A stretch of 49,320 bases of DNA from Acetobacteraceae bacterium (GCA_009693865.1 SHWL01000014.1:1-49320); one strand, 5' to 3'; shown: positions 1 through 9,666, numbered from the stretch's first letter. The notes: generated by a model from the letters alone, not told the origin. Numbers and translations: made by a program.

Positions 1-147
1 CCTCTACACATTGATGCAGGTGTTTTCGGTGACAGTATTTGAAAAGGCCTCGATAGAATCTGTGATTTCTCAAACAGCTGACAGTTCCGAACATGTCATG
101 GACGATAACCAATTGAATTTATTCAGCTATTGACCGGACAATAGTGG
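1..147. other. AT-richer DNA abutting a truncated permease
   Basis: This stretch is visibly richer in A+T than the rest of the window. I can support no gene in it. It joins directly onto the interior of a ugpE-type permease at about base 148, so it is not the native upstream part of that gene. A short inverted repeat (CTATTG at 127-132, CAATAG at 139-144, 6-nt loop) sits at the junction. It could be the end of an insertion element, a recombination scar or an assembly join at a contig edge. The sequence alone does not decide between these. Confidence 0.5.
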
Positions 148-624
148 CTGCCGATCGAGGTGCGGATCATCCCCACTTACGCGGTCATGGCCGATCTTGG
201 CCTGATCAACACCTTCACCGGGCTTTGGTTGCCGCTGATCGCATCGGCGACGGCGACGTTGCTGTTTCGTCAGGTGTTCGTGGCGATCCCCGACGAACTC
301 GTGGAGGCCGCGCGCATGGATGGTGCCGGACCCATGCGGTTTCTGTGGGATATCGTGCTGCCGGTCTCGGCGGCGAACATCGCCGCGCTGTTCGTCATCC
401 TGTTCATATACGGATGGAACCAATATCTCTGGCCGTTGCTGGTCGCCACCAACCCGAGGCTCGATACGATCGTGATCGGCATCGTCAAAATGATCGCGGT
501 CGAAACCAATACGGACTGGGGGATGGTCATGGCGACCGCCGTGCTGGCGCTGCTTCCGCCCGTTGTGGTCGTCGTGCTGATGCAACGCTGGTTCGTCGCC
601 GGCCTGACCGAGGGCGAGAAATAA
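148..624 (+). pseudogene. ugpE: 5'-truncated sn-glycerol-3-phosphate-type ABC permease (UgpE family)
   Basis: This is the C-terminal half or more of a binding-protein-dependent sugar/glycerol-phosphate permease. From about base 148 the frame reads [10 protein letters not shown], then the typical loop [17 protein letters not shown] (the EAA motif that docks on the ATPase), then [13 protein letters not shown], and ends EGEK. This follows the second half of E. coli UgpE as I recall it, which is about 280 residues. The N-terminal roughly 120 residues, with the first membrane helices, are missing. Upstream of codon LPIE the frame meets a TAG (142-144) and similarity ends. A GTG at 160 could start a 154-residue fragment, but it would lack half the pore. 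The gene ends at 624 and ugpC begins at 625, so it belongs to a ugp-type operon that was cut. Loss of function is inferred. Confidence 0.8.
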
Positions 625-1692
625 ATGGCCACGCTGGAACTGGACGGCCTGCGCAAAAGCTTTGGCGCGACCGAGGTGCTGCGACAGATCGATCTGTCGC
701 TCGTGGATGGGGAAATGCTGGTCATCGTCGGCGCGTCAGGCTGCGGTAAATCAACCCTTCTGCGCATTGTCGCCGGTCTGGAGAGTCCATCGGCCGGACG
801 TATTCTGCTGGACGGGCGGGATATTACCTCGGTCGATCCCGCGGCGCGCGACATCGCGATGGTGTTCCAGAATTACGCGCTATATCCACACATGACCGTG
901 TTCGACAACATGGCTTATGGGTTGAAGATCAGAGGCTTGGCCCGCGAGGATATTTCGAAAAGGGTTGGCGATGCCGCGGCGCTGCTCGGGTTGTCCGAAT
1001 TTCTGGGCCGGAAGCCACGGCAATTGTCCGGCGGCCAGCGGCAACGCGTGGCGATGGGCCGGGCGATCGTGCGCGAGCCGAAACTGTTCTTGTTCGACGA
1101 ACCGCTGTCCAACCTCGACGCGACGTTACGCGTCCACACGCGCGCCGAAATTCGCCGCCTGCAAAAACGCCTGGGCGTCACGAGCCTCTATGTCACGCAC
1201 GATCAGGTCGAGGCGATGACCCTTGGCGACCGGCTGCTGGTCCTGCATCAGGGCCGGTCCGCGCAATTCGCGACACCGATGGAGGTGTTCGATCGTCCGG
1301 CCGATACCTATGTCGCGAGTTTCATCGGGGCTCCGGCAATGAATTTTCTGCCCGCGGTTCTGGCGGGAGGCGGGGCGGCGGCGCGGCTGGACTCCGGGCC
1401 GTTGCTGCCGTTCGCCGACGGAAAGCGGGAGGGGCCCGACGGTAAAGCCCTCACCATCGGGATCAGGCCGGAACATATTCGGATCGACCCCACCGGTTTG
1501 CCGTTCCACATCGACCTGGTCGAGCCTTTGGGATCGGAAACTCTGGTGCACGGCCGGCTGGCCGCGCCGGGAGAAACGAGCCTCGTGATCCGGTTGGCCG
1601 GCCGCGCGCCGGATGGCGAGGTGCTGACCATTGGTTTTCCAACGGAGGAAATCCACGTCTTCGACGCGGCCACAGGGCGGCGTTTGGTTTGA
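625..1692 (+). CDS. ugpC: ABC transporter ATP-binding protein, UgpC/MalK type
   Basis: Cytoplasmic ATPase that powers import of sn-glycerol-3-phosphate or a related sugar or polyol. It is 355 residues, the usual length for this subfamily. Visible motifs: Walker A GASGCGKST near residue 37, Q-loop VFQNYALYPHMTV, signature LSGGQRQRVAMGRA, Walker B LFLFDEPLSNLDA and the switch His in YVTHDQ. The last about 110 residues form the TOBE/MalK-type regulatory domain (IGIRPEHI). The ATG follows the permease stop directly, so translation is probably coupled. The binding-protein and first-permease genes would lie upstream, where the window shows foreign DNA. Substrate is inferred from similarity to UgpC and from the partner permease; MalK-like sugar importers look similar. 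Confidence 0.9.
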   Translation: MATLELDGLRKSFGATEVLRQIDLSLVDGEMLVIVGASGCGKSTLLRIVAGLESPSAGRILLDGRDITSVDPAARDIAMVFQNYALYPHMTVFDNMAYGLKIRGLAREDISKRVGDAAALLGLSEFLGRKPRQLSGGQRQRVAMGRAIVREPKLFLFDEPLSNLDATLRVHTRAEIRRLQKRLGVTSLYVTHDQVEAMTLGDRLLVLHQGRSAQFATPMEVFDRPADTYVASFIGAPAMNFLPAVLAGGGAAARLDSGPLLPFADGKREGPDGKALTIGIRPEHIRIDPTGLPFHIDLVEPLGSETLVHGRLAAPGETSLVIRLAGRAPDGEVLTIGFPTEEIHVFDAATGRRLV

Positions 1693-1782
1693 CGCGAGGG
1701 TATGGATATCAACGTTTTTGTTGTGGTGGCCCGGAGTGACAATAAGTCGATCGTTTTGACTGCTGTTACCGTTTCTCCCAAA

Positions 1783-1865
1783 ACCGTCATGGCCCGGCGA
1801 GTCCGGGCCACCCCTTCCAGCACGGTGCCGCGACGGGTAGCCCGGACTCGCCGGGCCATGACGGT
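1783..1865. repeat. REP-like inverted repeat, 26-bp perfect arms
   Basis: Between ugpC and the convergent pyruvate kinase gene, bases 1783-1808 are an exact reverse complement of 1840-1865 (26 of 26), separated by 31 bases. The arms contain the core CATGGCCCGGCGAGTCCGGG. A third partial copy, CCGGGCCATGACGG, lies at 1922-1935. This resembles dispersed REP/RUP-type intergenic palindromes of alphaproteobacterial genomes. A transcript would fold into a very stable stem that could end transcription from both sides. The rest of the 280-bp gap shows no gene. Confidence 0.75.
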
Positions 1866-1973
1866 AACAAAGGGAACGTCCGCCTCCCAACAAGCTCTAT
1901 CCTGATGCTCATGCTGAGCATCCGGGCCATGACGGCAGAGCGGATGGTATGTCAATAATTATGCACGGTGTCA

Positions 1974-3407
<1,434 letters not shown>

Positions 3408-3417
3408 GAGTGGTCCT

Positions 3418-4695
3418 TCAGGAAATCAGAATCGCGCGAAAGTCGTTGACGTTCGTCAGGGTGGGGCCAATGCGGATCGCGTCGCCGATGGCATCGAAAA
3501 ATCCGTGACTGTCATGGGCGAGGAGCGCGCCGCGCGGGTCAAGACCCTTCGCTCTCGCGCGGGCCAGCGAGTCCGGCGTCATGATCGCGCCCGCGACGTC
3601 GTCCATTCCGTCGATCCCGTCGGTATCGCCCGCGATGGCCCAGGTTCCGGCGGCGCCATCAAGGGCGATGGCGAGGCCGAGTAAGAAGGTGGTGTTGCGC
3701 CCGCCTCGGCCGGTGGCTTTCGATCCCAGGGTTACCGTTGTTTCGCCGCCGGACAGCAGGATCGCGGGTGGGGCGGCGGGTTCGCCATGGCGGCGGATCG
3801 AGCGGGCGATCCCGGCAAGCACGGTGCCCACTTCGCGCGCCTCGCCCTCCTGGGCATCGCCCAGGATGATGGGGGTGAGGCCGAGGGTGAGGGCGGCGGT
3901 GGCGGCGGCGCGTAATGCCATCATCGGCGTGGCGATCAAATGAAAGCTTCCGTGCGGCAGGCTGGCGGGTTTCGGCGTTTCATCGGCTTCCTCGCGCAAC
4001 CGCGCGGCGATGGCGGGAGAGGGCGAGATGCCATACCGCGCGATCAGGGCGCGCGCGTCAGCGAAGGTCGTGGGGTCGGGGACCGTTGGGCCGGAGCCGA
4101 TGACCGCGGGATCGTCTCCGGGCACGTCGCTGATCGCCAGCGTCACCACCCGGGCTGGCGAGGCGGCGGCGGCGAGACGGCCGCCCTTGATCGCGGACAA
4201 ATGTTTGCGGACGGCGTTCATCTCCCCGATGTTGGCCCCGCTCGCCAGTAACGCGCGGTTGATCGACTGTTTGTCGTCCAGCGACAGACTTGGCGCGGGG
4301 GCGGCCAACAGCGCGGAGGCGCCGCCGGATATCAGGGCGATCACCAGGTCGTGTTGGGTGAGGCCTCGCACGCGTTCGAGCAAGCGTTTCGCGCCGCGTT
4401 CGCTGTTGGCGTCGGGGACCGGGTGGGAGGCCTCGATCACCTCGATCCGGCGGGTTGGCACGGCATGCCCGTAGCGGGTGACCACGGTGCCCTCCATTGG
4501 CACGTCTGGCCAGGCATCCTCCAGCGCGGCGGCCATCACGGCCGCGGATTTGCCCCCGCCCACGACGATGCAGCGCCCTCCGGTGGGCTTCGGAGGCAGA
4601 TGCGCCGCCAGCACGCGTCGAGGGTCGGTCGAGGCGATCGCCGTATCGAATAAGTGGCGCAAAGCCACGCGGGCGCGCGCGTCGTCCCAGCTCAT
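3418..4695 (-). CDS. Glycerate 2-kinase (MOFRL/DUF4147 family, TtuD/GckA-like)
   Basis: Phosphorylates D-glycerate, normally to 2-phosphoglycerate, in the glyoxylate, tartrate or serine-cycle branches. Older annotation calls this family hydroxypyruvate reductase TtuD. It is 425 residues, as expected. Visible signatures: the glycine loop GGGKSAAVM near residue 48, SGGASALLAAP, SGPTVPDPT, and in the C-terminal MOFRL domain LLSGGETTVT and AGDTDGIDG. Ten bases separate it from the downstream pyruvate kinase gene, and a kinase/pyruvate kinase pair of this kind is known from tartrate and glycerate utilisation loci. The start ATG at 4695 faces the DUF1244 gene across an 89-bp divergent intergenic region. 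The assignment is firm at family level; the physiological feeder pathway is not visible here. Confidence 0.9.
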   Translation of the reverse strand: MSWDDARARVALRHLFDTAIASTDPRRVLAAHLPPKPTGGRCIVVGGGKSAAVMAAALEDAWPDVPMEGTVVTRYGHAVPTRRIEVIEASHPVPDANSERGAKRLLERVRGLTQHDLVIALISGGASALLAAPAPSLSLDDKQSINRALLASGANIGEMNAVRKHLSAIKGGRLAAAASPARVVTLAISDVPGDDPAVIGSGPTVPDPTTFADARALIARYGISPSPAIAARLREEADETPKPASLPHGSFHLIATPMMALRAAATAALTLGLTPIILGDAQEGEAREVGTVLAGIARSIRRHGEPAAPPAILLSGGETTVTLGSKATGRGGRNTTFLLGLAIALDGAAGTWAIAGDTDGIDGMDDVAGAIMTPDSLARARAKGLDPRGALLAHDSHGFFDAIGDAIRIGPTLTNVNDFRAILIS

Positions 4696-4784
4696 CGCTT
4701 GCTATCTCCAACCGGACGCGGCGACACTATATGGTCAAACGTGACCGCCGGTATCAACCTACAAGCGACGACAGGAGGAACACC

Positions 4785-5096
4785 ATGCCCAACCCCGATC
4801 TGGCCCCCGCCACCACCACCGAACTGGAAGCCGCCGCGTTCCGCCGGTTGGTTCAGCATCTGCGCGAGCGCACCGACGTGCAGAACATCGACATGATGAA
4901 TCTGGCGGGTTTCTGCCGGAACTGCCTCAGCCGCTGGTATCGCGAAGAGGCGGAGGCGAAAGGCATTGGCCTGACCGATCCCGATGCGCGCGAGATCGTC
5001 TATGGCATGCCGTACAAGGAATGGCAGGCGAAGCACCAGAAAGAGGCCTCGCCGGAGCAGAAGGCGGCCTTCGCGAAATCCAACCCTGGTCATTGA
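4785..5096 (+). CDS. DUF1244 family protein
   Basis: A 103-residue protein of the DUF1244 family, found mainly in Proteobacteria. Its biochemical role is not known to me. The conserved family core is plain: FRRLVQHLRER, then MMNLAGFCRNCLSRWY with a C-x2-C pair suited to metal binding, then GMPYKEWQAKHQ. The start is fixed by AGGAGG seven bases before ATG 4785; a longer frame exists upstream but lies in the divergent promoter region. It precedes gapR by 54 bp on the same strand and may be co-transcribed. Cytoplasmic, with no signal peptide or membrane segment. Confidence 0.85.
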   Translation: MPNPDLAPATTTELEAAAFRRLVQHLRERTDVQNIDMMNLAGFCRNCLSRWYREEAEAKGIGLTDPDAREIVYGMPYKEWQAKHQKEASPEQKAAFAKSNPGH

Positions 5097-5150
5097 CCGG
5101 GCGGGGATCGCCCGCTACCTCGCCCGCATTCCAGAAAGTGGGGGCGGGGG

Positions 5151-5417
5151 ATGGCGAAACCGGTTGACCGTGAGGAACTGAAGACCGGTGGCGTTGGCGC
5201 CGACCGTTTGCGGAGCCTCGTCGAGCGGATTGAGCGGCTCGAGGAGGAACGCAAAGCCCTGGGCGCCGATATCAAGGACATTTACCAGGAGGCGAAATCC
5301 GCGGGGTTCGATGTGAAGGCGCTGCGGCAGTTGATCCGGATCCGGAAGCAGGAGGCGTCGGAGGTCGAGGAGTTGGAGACGCTGTTGGATGTTTACCGGC
5401 GGGCGTTGGGGATGTAG
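5151..5417 (+). CDS. gapR: GapR-type nucleoid-associated protein (DUF2312)
   Basis: Small DNA-binding protein of 88 residues. In Caulobacter GapR binds AT-rich and overtwisted DNA ahead of forks and RNA polymerase and supports topoisomerase action and chromosome segregation. The family pattern is clear: a charged coiled-coil helix (LRSLVERIERLEEERKALG), then DIKDIYQEAKSAGFDVKALR, then an arginine/lysine-rich helix LIRIRKQEASEVEEL ending YRRALGM. GapR/DUF2312 is essentially restricted to Alphaproteobacteria, which supports the taxonomic reading of the window. It follows the DUF1244 gene by 54 bp. Confidence 0.93.
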   Translation: MAKPVDREELKTGGVGADRLRSLVERIERLEEERKALGADIKDIYQEAKSAGFDVKALRQLIRIRKQEASEVEELETLLDVYRRALGM

Positions 5418-5465
5418 GGGGCGGCAGCGAAGCGGGCCCTCGCCTTGGAAGATCGCGGACTAACC

Positions 5466-5774
5466 ATGCAGTATGAGATCACGAACGCGATTGCTCATCC
5501 AGACCATACCGTCACCATCACCTGGACGGATGGTGTGCACGGAATTGTCGATTTCTCGCCGTACATCCCGCGAGGCGCGCTGTTTGGTGCGCTTCGGGGC
5601 CCCGGTTACTTCGTGCGCGAGATGAGTGTACTGCGCGGCGGCATTGGCCTGACCTGGCCGAACGAGGTGGACTTTTCCGCCGACGGGTTACGCCGTGACG
5701 CGGTTCCCGATGAGCAAGCTGGCGCGTATGGGAAGTCCGCGACGAGCGTCGAACTCTTGCGACGGGATTCGTGA
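5466..5774 (+). CDS. DUF2442-like small protein
   Basis: A 102-residue protein from ATG 5466. The pattern of a short N-terminal strand (YEITNAIAHPDHTVTITWTDG), DFSPYIPRGALFGALR and the closing GIGLTWPNEVDFSADGLR is that of DUF2442, a beta-rich family often found beside DUF4160 proteins in putative toxin-antitoxin modules. No DUF4160 partner is visible; the next 290 bases hold no convincing gene. It opens a patch (5.4-7.7 kb) carrying an Mrr nuclease and a PemK toxin. Function unknown. Confidence 0.7.
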   Translation: MQYEITNAIAHPDHTVTITWTDGVHGIVDFSPYIPRGALFGALRGPGYFVREMSVLRGGIGLTWPNEVDFSADGLRRDAVPDEQAGAYGKSATSVELLRRDS

Positions 5775-6065
5775 CTTCGCGGTAATCCGGGTACTCGGTC
5801 ACGTGTGGTGCGCCACGCCGATGGATCCCGGTCGGTTTGCCGAGAACGGCTCTTGTCAGGAAGACCACGGCGAAGCTCGGAAGGGTGTGATCGAGTCCGA
5901 CCATTATACGCTCGTGATCGTCTTTGTGGTTGGGCATAACTGACAGCATGACGACGGCGGGAAGATGTGCGACGATGCGCAAGAAGCTAATTCAGCCATT
6001 CGGCGGTTGAAGGTTGTACTTTTGATGTTCGGAGGTGTTGCCGCGAGTTATTGGGGACAAAAACC
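5775..6065. other. Intergenic region without a supported gene
   Basis: No gene is supported between the DUF2442 gene and the Mrr gene. A short plus-strand frame ends at about 5943 with a charged then hydrophobic tail (DHGEARKGVIES...TLVIVFVVGHN). It could be the remnant of a small toxin-like gene, but it has no convincing start. Base composition shifts towards A+T towards the Mrr gene, which suggests an acquired segment begins here. Confidence 0.4.
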
Positions 6066-6968
6066 ATGGCACAAGAAAAATTGTCACCTTCAAGGCAGTT
6101 AGCTTCGCGAGTGATTTTTGCGGCCTTGCAGATACTGAAAGAAAAAGGTGGCGAAGCGCCAGGTCGTGAAGTCGTAGCGGAAGTTGAAAAGCGGGTGCAG
6201 TTTGACGATTGGGCGAAAGCTATCTACGAAAAATCCGGGTATGTGCGGTGGCAGTCGATACTCCATTTCTTTAGTATTGACTGCATTAAGGCTGGTTACC
6301 TCATTAAAAAGAAGGGCGTTTGGTATATTACACCAGAAGGAGAGAACGCGCTCTCTCTGGGAGAAGTTGGCCTATTGAATGCCGCAAGTGCAGCCTATCG
6401 GAAGTGGCAGGAGATAAACCAACCCGTAACGGGGTCGAAAGAAGAGGGAGTCGCAGAAGAAAGCCAGCAGGAACAAGAGGCCACGATTCAGAAGATGGAG
6501 CAGCTTGCAATCGAAGGCCTGAAAAAGCAGATCGCCCTAAAACTCCCCTATGAGTTTCAGGACCTGGCAGCGGCGCTGCTACGTGGGATGGGGTATCACA
6601 CCCCGTTTGTCGCGCCTCTTGGCAAGCACGGAGGAGTAGACATTATCGCTTATCGCGATCCGCTCGGAACAGTATCGCCACGTATCAAGGCGCAGATCAA
6701 ACATCGCCCCAACTCCACTGCGACGGTTCAAGAGGTTCGTCAGTTGATGGGATTGCTGCAGAAAGACGGTGATGTGGGAATTTTTGTTTCGTCGGGTGGT
6801 TTCACGGCTGACGCCAAGACAACAGCCCGTAGTTCGCACGTTCATGTTGAGCTTATTGATCTTGATCGATTCATCGCACTATGGCAGGAATTTCACGTAA
6901 AGCTGTCTGACGAAGACAAATATCGGTTGCCATTGAAACCAATATTCTTTTATGCTCCTTCGGTGTAA
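6066..6968 (+). CDS. mrr: Mrr-type restriction endonuclease-like protein
   Basis: A 300-residue protein with the two-domain plan of Mrr, a type IV enzyme that cuts methylated DNA. An N-terminal winged-helix domain (about residues 10-100: KIKKKGVWYITPEG-like hairpin, read here as LIKKKGVWYITPEGENAL) is followed by a Glu/Gln-rich linker (about 122-145) and a PD-(D/E)XK nuclease domain. The catalytic elements are intact: E163 in YEFQDLAAALLRGMGY, D192 in GGVDIIAY and Q210-x-K212 in AQIKHR, the QxK variant known in Mrr. ATG 6066 is preferred over TTG 6051. GC content is clearly lower than in flanking genes and the codons are less GC3-biased, which suggests horizontal transfer. No methyltransferase is adjacent, in keeping with a stand-alone modification-dependent nuclease. 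Target specificity cannot be read from the sequence. Confidence 0.85.
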   Translation: MAQEKLSPSRQLASRVIFAALQILKEKGGEAPGREVVAEVEKRVQFDDWAKAIYEKSGYVRWQSILHFFSIDCIKAGYLIKKKGVWYITPEGENALSLGEVGLLNAASAAYRKWQEINQPVTGSKEEGVAEESQQEQEATIQKMEQLAIEGLKKQIALKLPYEFQDLAAALLRGMGYHTPFVAPLGKHGGVDIIAYRDPLGTVSPRIKAQIKHRPNSTATVQEVRQLMGLLQKDGDVGIFVSSGGFTADAKTTARSSHVHVELIDLDRFIALWQEFHVKLSDEDKYRLPLKPIFFYAPSV

Positions 6969-7329
6969 GCACCCGCGGGCAACACAGATACCTTGAGACT
7001 GAGGACGGCACGAAACAGCAAAAAGCTGTCTTGTGCTGAGGAACGGCTGCCAGGACCGCTCGATCTGAACGTCCGAATCAGACGCAGGCTCGTCGCGTCG
7101 CCGCCCGGTAGCATGATCATCCCCTTATCGCGAGCTGCGACACGCAGATGTCCTCTGCTTCCCCCAGATACGGCAAAGCCCCGCCATCGCTGACGGGGCT
7201 TCTTACGGTCCTGGAAGGTTTGCCAAACCCGGCACCAGGACCGGCCTCCGAAGAGGTCTTGCAAGCCCGGCGCGGCCCGGAGGCCGTGGAGCGGGAACGA
7301 ACGAGACATAGGTCATCCGGCAGTTGGTT
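6969..7329. other. 361-bp gap with a terminator hairpin and no supported gene
   Basis: This lies between the Mrr gene (+) and the convergent PemK gene (-). A hairpin at 7176-7201 is described separately. A minus-strand frame covers most of the gap (7309 to 6950) but is rich in Arg/Ser/Gly with no recognisable domain, and it overlaps the hairpin. I read it as non-coding. The segment has the look of a conserved intergenic or remnant sequence, but I cannot assign it to a known RNA or element. Confidence 0.4.
7176..7201. terminator. Stem-loop, likely bidirectional terminator
   Basis: AAGCCCCG (7176-7183) pairs with CGGGGCTT (7194-7201) around a 10-base loop, followed by TCTTA-type pyrimidine-rich sequence on the plus strand and AAGC-flanked sequence on the other. 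It sits between two convergent genes (Mrr on plus, PemK on minus), the expected place for a shared terminator. The T-tract is weak. Confidence 0.6.
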
Positions 7330-7722
7330 TCAAGACAAACCCAACGCCGCCTTCACTGCCGCCCCAATCGCCCGCATGTCAGCCGCGGTAAGCCGGAACA
7401 CGTGATATCCACGCGTGCCACCTGGCCCTTTCACCTTCACCCGATCCAATCTGGCAAGCGCCACGGTCGCGATCAGATCTGCCTTCACCCACATCGGTCC
7501 GCGTGCCGGCGGGTAAGCCCCGTCCGGCAGGAGGTAATGCCAGGGCTCTACCAACAAAGGTGCAACGCTGCTGATCGGTACTACTGTCACAAGCTGGCTG
7601 CCGCGCCGCCGGGGGGAAATTACCACCACGGGCCGTACCTTCACCATCTCAGGTGGACGGAAGCCCGTGGAATAGTCGCAAATCACGATGTCCCCTGAAT
7701 GGGGATGAAATGTCAGAGGCAC
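7330..7722 (-). CDS. PemK/MazF-type toxin, apparently without antitoxin
   Basis: A 130-residue protein of the type II PemK/MazF endoribonuclease family, which cleaves mRNA. The beta-barrel opens with GDIVICDY, then VKVRPVVVISPRRRG (the conserved RPVVVIS strand) and VTVVPISS, and ends with a helix DMRAIGAAVKAALG. The ATG lies at 7722. Upstream on the same strand (7723-7885) all three frames are closed by stops, so no antitoxin precedes it in the usual order. A plus-strand frame from 7710 overlaps but is not convincing. It may be a stand-alone PemK-like protein, many of which exist, or an orphan toxin controlled elsewhere. Confidence 0.85.
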   Translation of the reverse strand: MPLTFHPHSGDIVICDYSTGFRPPEMVKVRPVVVISPRRRGSQLVTVVPISSVAPLLVEPWHYLLPDGAYPPARGPMWVKADLIATVALARLDRVKVKGPGGTRGYHVFRLTAADMRAIGAAVKAALGLS

Positions 7723-7885
7723 GACGGCCCGCTTCGATCGATCATCCCGTCCGGCTTTCCTGGCGCAATACCGGCGAACTGTCAGTCGATGACGCCCGCG
7801 GTCACATTGCCAGTTACGCCGATTTCCTTAACGAGCGATTGACGTCAGCGGGAAAACCGAGCGCGGCACGACAAACCACCCCCCC

Positions 7886-9568
7886 CTACCCATGCAACTT
7901 CGCCATCACCTCCACGTTCGCCCGTATGACCAGCATTCGCCTGATCTTCTGCGTCGGCGTCAGCAGCCCGTTCTCCACCGTGAACGGCTCAACCACGGCG
8001 TGACGCCTGATCCGCTCCGTCACGGATAACCGATGGTTCGTCCGGCTGATCGCCAGCGCCGCGGACACATCGTCGTGCCCCTCGGCCGGCACCAGCAGCG
8101 CCGTCAGACCCGCCCGTCCATCCCCAGCCACCACCGCCTGGGCGATTTCCGGCTCCGCCATCAGCATCCCCTCGATCTTCGCCGGGGAGACATTCTCCCC
8201 GCCCGACAGCACGATCATGTCCTTCTTGCGATCCGTGATCCGCAGATTGCCGCGGTCGTCGATTGTCCCGATGTCGCCGGTATGCAGCCACCCGTCCTGG
8301 ATCGCCGCCGCGGTATCCTCCGGCCGGCCCCAGTACCCGTCCATCACCAGGTCGCCGCGCACCAGAATTTCCCCATCCTCGGCGAGCCGCAGATCGACCC
8401 CCTCAAGCGGCGGCCCCACCGTCTCGATCCGGATCGACTCCGGGGGAGTCGCGCTGATCACCGGACCCGCCTCCGTCTGCCCATAGCCTTGCAACAGCAA
8501 CATGCCGAGCGCCAGGAAGAACCGCCCCACCTCAGGCTCCAGCCGCGCGCCGCCGGACACCGCCGCGACCAGCCGCCCACCGAACCTCGCGTGGATTTTC
8601 GCCCGCACGAGGCGATCCAGAATCGGGTCGATCGCCCGCTCCGCCAGCGTCAACGGCACGCCATCCTGGCGCTTGAAGCCAATGGCCAGGGCCCGCTCGA
8701 ACAGACGCTGCTTCCAGGGCGGTTGCCGCGCCACCTGGGCCAATACCCGGCCACGAATGACCTCCAGCACCCGCGGCACCGCGGTCAGAATCGTCGGCCG
8801 GATCGCCAGCATGTCCGCCGCGAGGAACTCGACCCCGCGCGAATACACGATCTCCGAGCCGATGCTGGAGAAGAAGAAGTTGCCGACGGTGTGCTCGTAG
8901 CTGTGCGATAGCGGCAGATAGGACAGATAGATTTCATCCTTCAACCGTAACGGCCGCACCAGCTCGAACGCGCCCCGGCAATTGGACATGATACTGCGGT
9001 GCGGCAGCATCACCCCACGCGGAGCCCCTCCGGTGCCCGACGTGTAAATCAGGCAGGCCATCGCCGTGGGCGGAATCATCGCCGCGTCCCGGGCGATGTC
9101 GTCCTGTGGCGCGGTGTCCGCGAGCATCGCGATCCACTGCTCGCTGCCCATCTCCAGCAACAGGTCCAGACCGCCGGCCTTTTCCCCCGCGGCGCGCACC
9201 CGGTCCGCCAGCGCGCCTGGCGACACTATCGCAGCCCGAGCACCCGAGTCGCGCAGAACATGGGCATGATCGTCGATCGTGTTCGTCGTGTAGGTTGGCA
9301 CCGGCACCGCCCGGATGGCCATCAGGGCGACCTCCGCGATTGGATAATCGGGCCGGTTCTCCGCCGAAATCAGCACTCGGTCGCCCGCCACGATCCCCTG
9401 GGCGCGCAAATGGCGGGCGCATGACGCGGTCATCCTCCCGAATTCGGCCCAGGAGGTGGTGTGCCAGGCGGCGTCGCGGTAGGCGCGGAGAAGGGCCTTG
9501 CGCGGCCATTTTTCCGCCAGGTCGAACATCATTGAGGCCAGATTCGGCCAAATTGGATAGGTCTCCAC
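7886..9568 (-). CDS. Long-chain acyl-CoA synthetase / AMP-dependent ligase (FadD15-like)
   Basis: Activates a carboxylic acid to acyl-AMP and then acyl-CoA. About 560 residues from a GTG at 9568 (preceded by GGGGGA); a longer GTG frame from 9598 is possible. Motifs in order: AMP/P-loop motif LIYTSGTGGAPRGVMLPH, YLPLSHSYEH, LLQGYGQTEAGPVIS (A5-like), WLHTGDIGTIDDRGNLRITDRKKDMIVLSGGENVSPAKIE (A7-A8 region). The overall order fits the long-chain AMP-forming synthetases that stand near PepF in some genomes. The C-terminal catalytic Lys region reads TPTQKIRRM, as in this subfamily. Divergent from pepF across about 100 bp. Substrate chain length is inferred from family only. Confidence 0.9.
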   Translation of the reverse strand: METYPIWPNLASMMFDLAEKWPRKALLRAYRDAAWHTTSWAEFGRMTASCARHLRAQGIVAGDRVLISAENRPDYPIAEVALMAIRAVPVPTYTTNTIDDHAHVLRDSGARAAIVSPGALADRVRAAGEKAGGLDLLLEMGSEQWIAMLADTAPQDDIARDAAMIPPTAMACLIYTSGTGGAPRGVMLPHRSIMSNCRGAFELVRPLRLKDEIYLSYLPLSHSYEHTVGNFFFSSIGSEIVYSRGVEFLAADMLAIRPTILTAVPRVLEVIRGRVLAQVARQPPWKQRLFERALAIGFKRQDGVPLTLAERAIDPILDRLVRAKIHARFGGRLVAAVSGGARLEPEVGRFFLALGMLLLQGYGQTEAGPVISATPPESIRIETVGPPLEGVDLRLAEDGEILVRGDLVMDGYWGRPEDTAAAIQDGWLHTGDIGTIDDRGNLRITDRKKDMIVLSGGENVSPAKIEGMLMAEPEIAQAVVAGDGRAGLTALLVPAEGHDDVSAALAISRTNHRLSVTERIRRHAVVEPFTVENGLLTPTQKIRRMLVIRANVEVMAKLHG

Positions 9569-9666
9569 GAGTCCCCCGCGCGAACTGCCTTGCGGCACGT
9601 CTTTGATGTTAACGCTTCCTACCCTACATCTGAGGGGAACGCAGCAGCCAAGGGGATCGCGCCGCG

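Noticed and set aside
5850-5943. Possible BrnT-like toxin remnant between DUF2442 and Mrr
   Set aside because: Only about 25 residues are suggestive and there is no start or conserved active site.
7653-8003. Plus-strand ORF overlapping the PemK start and the end of the acyl-CoA synthetase, considered as a divergent antitoxin
   Set aside because: It runs antisense into the synthetase gene and past a run of C; no antitoxin motif is visible. The first 50 residues look somewhat protein-like but this is not enough.
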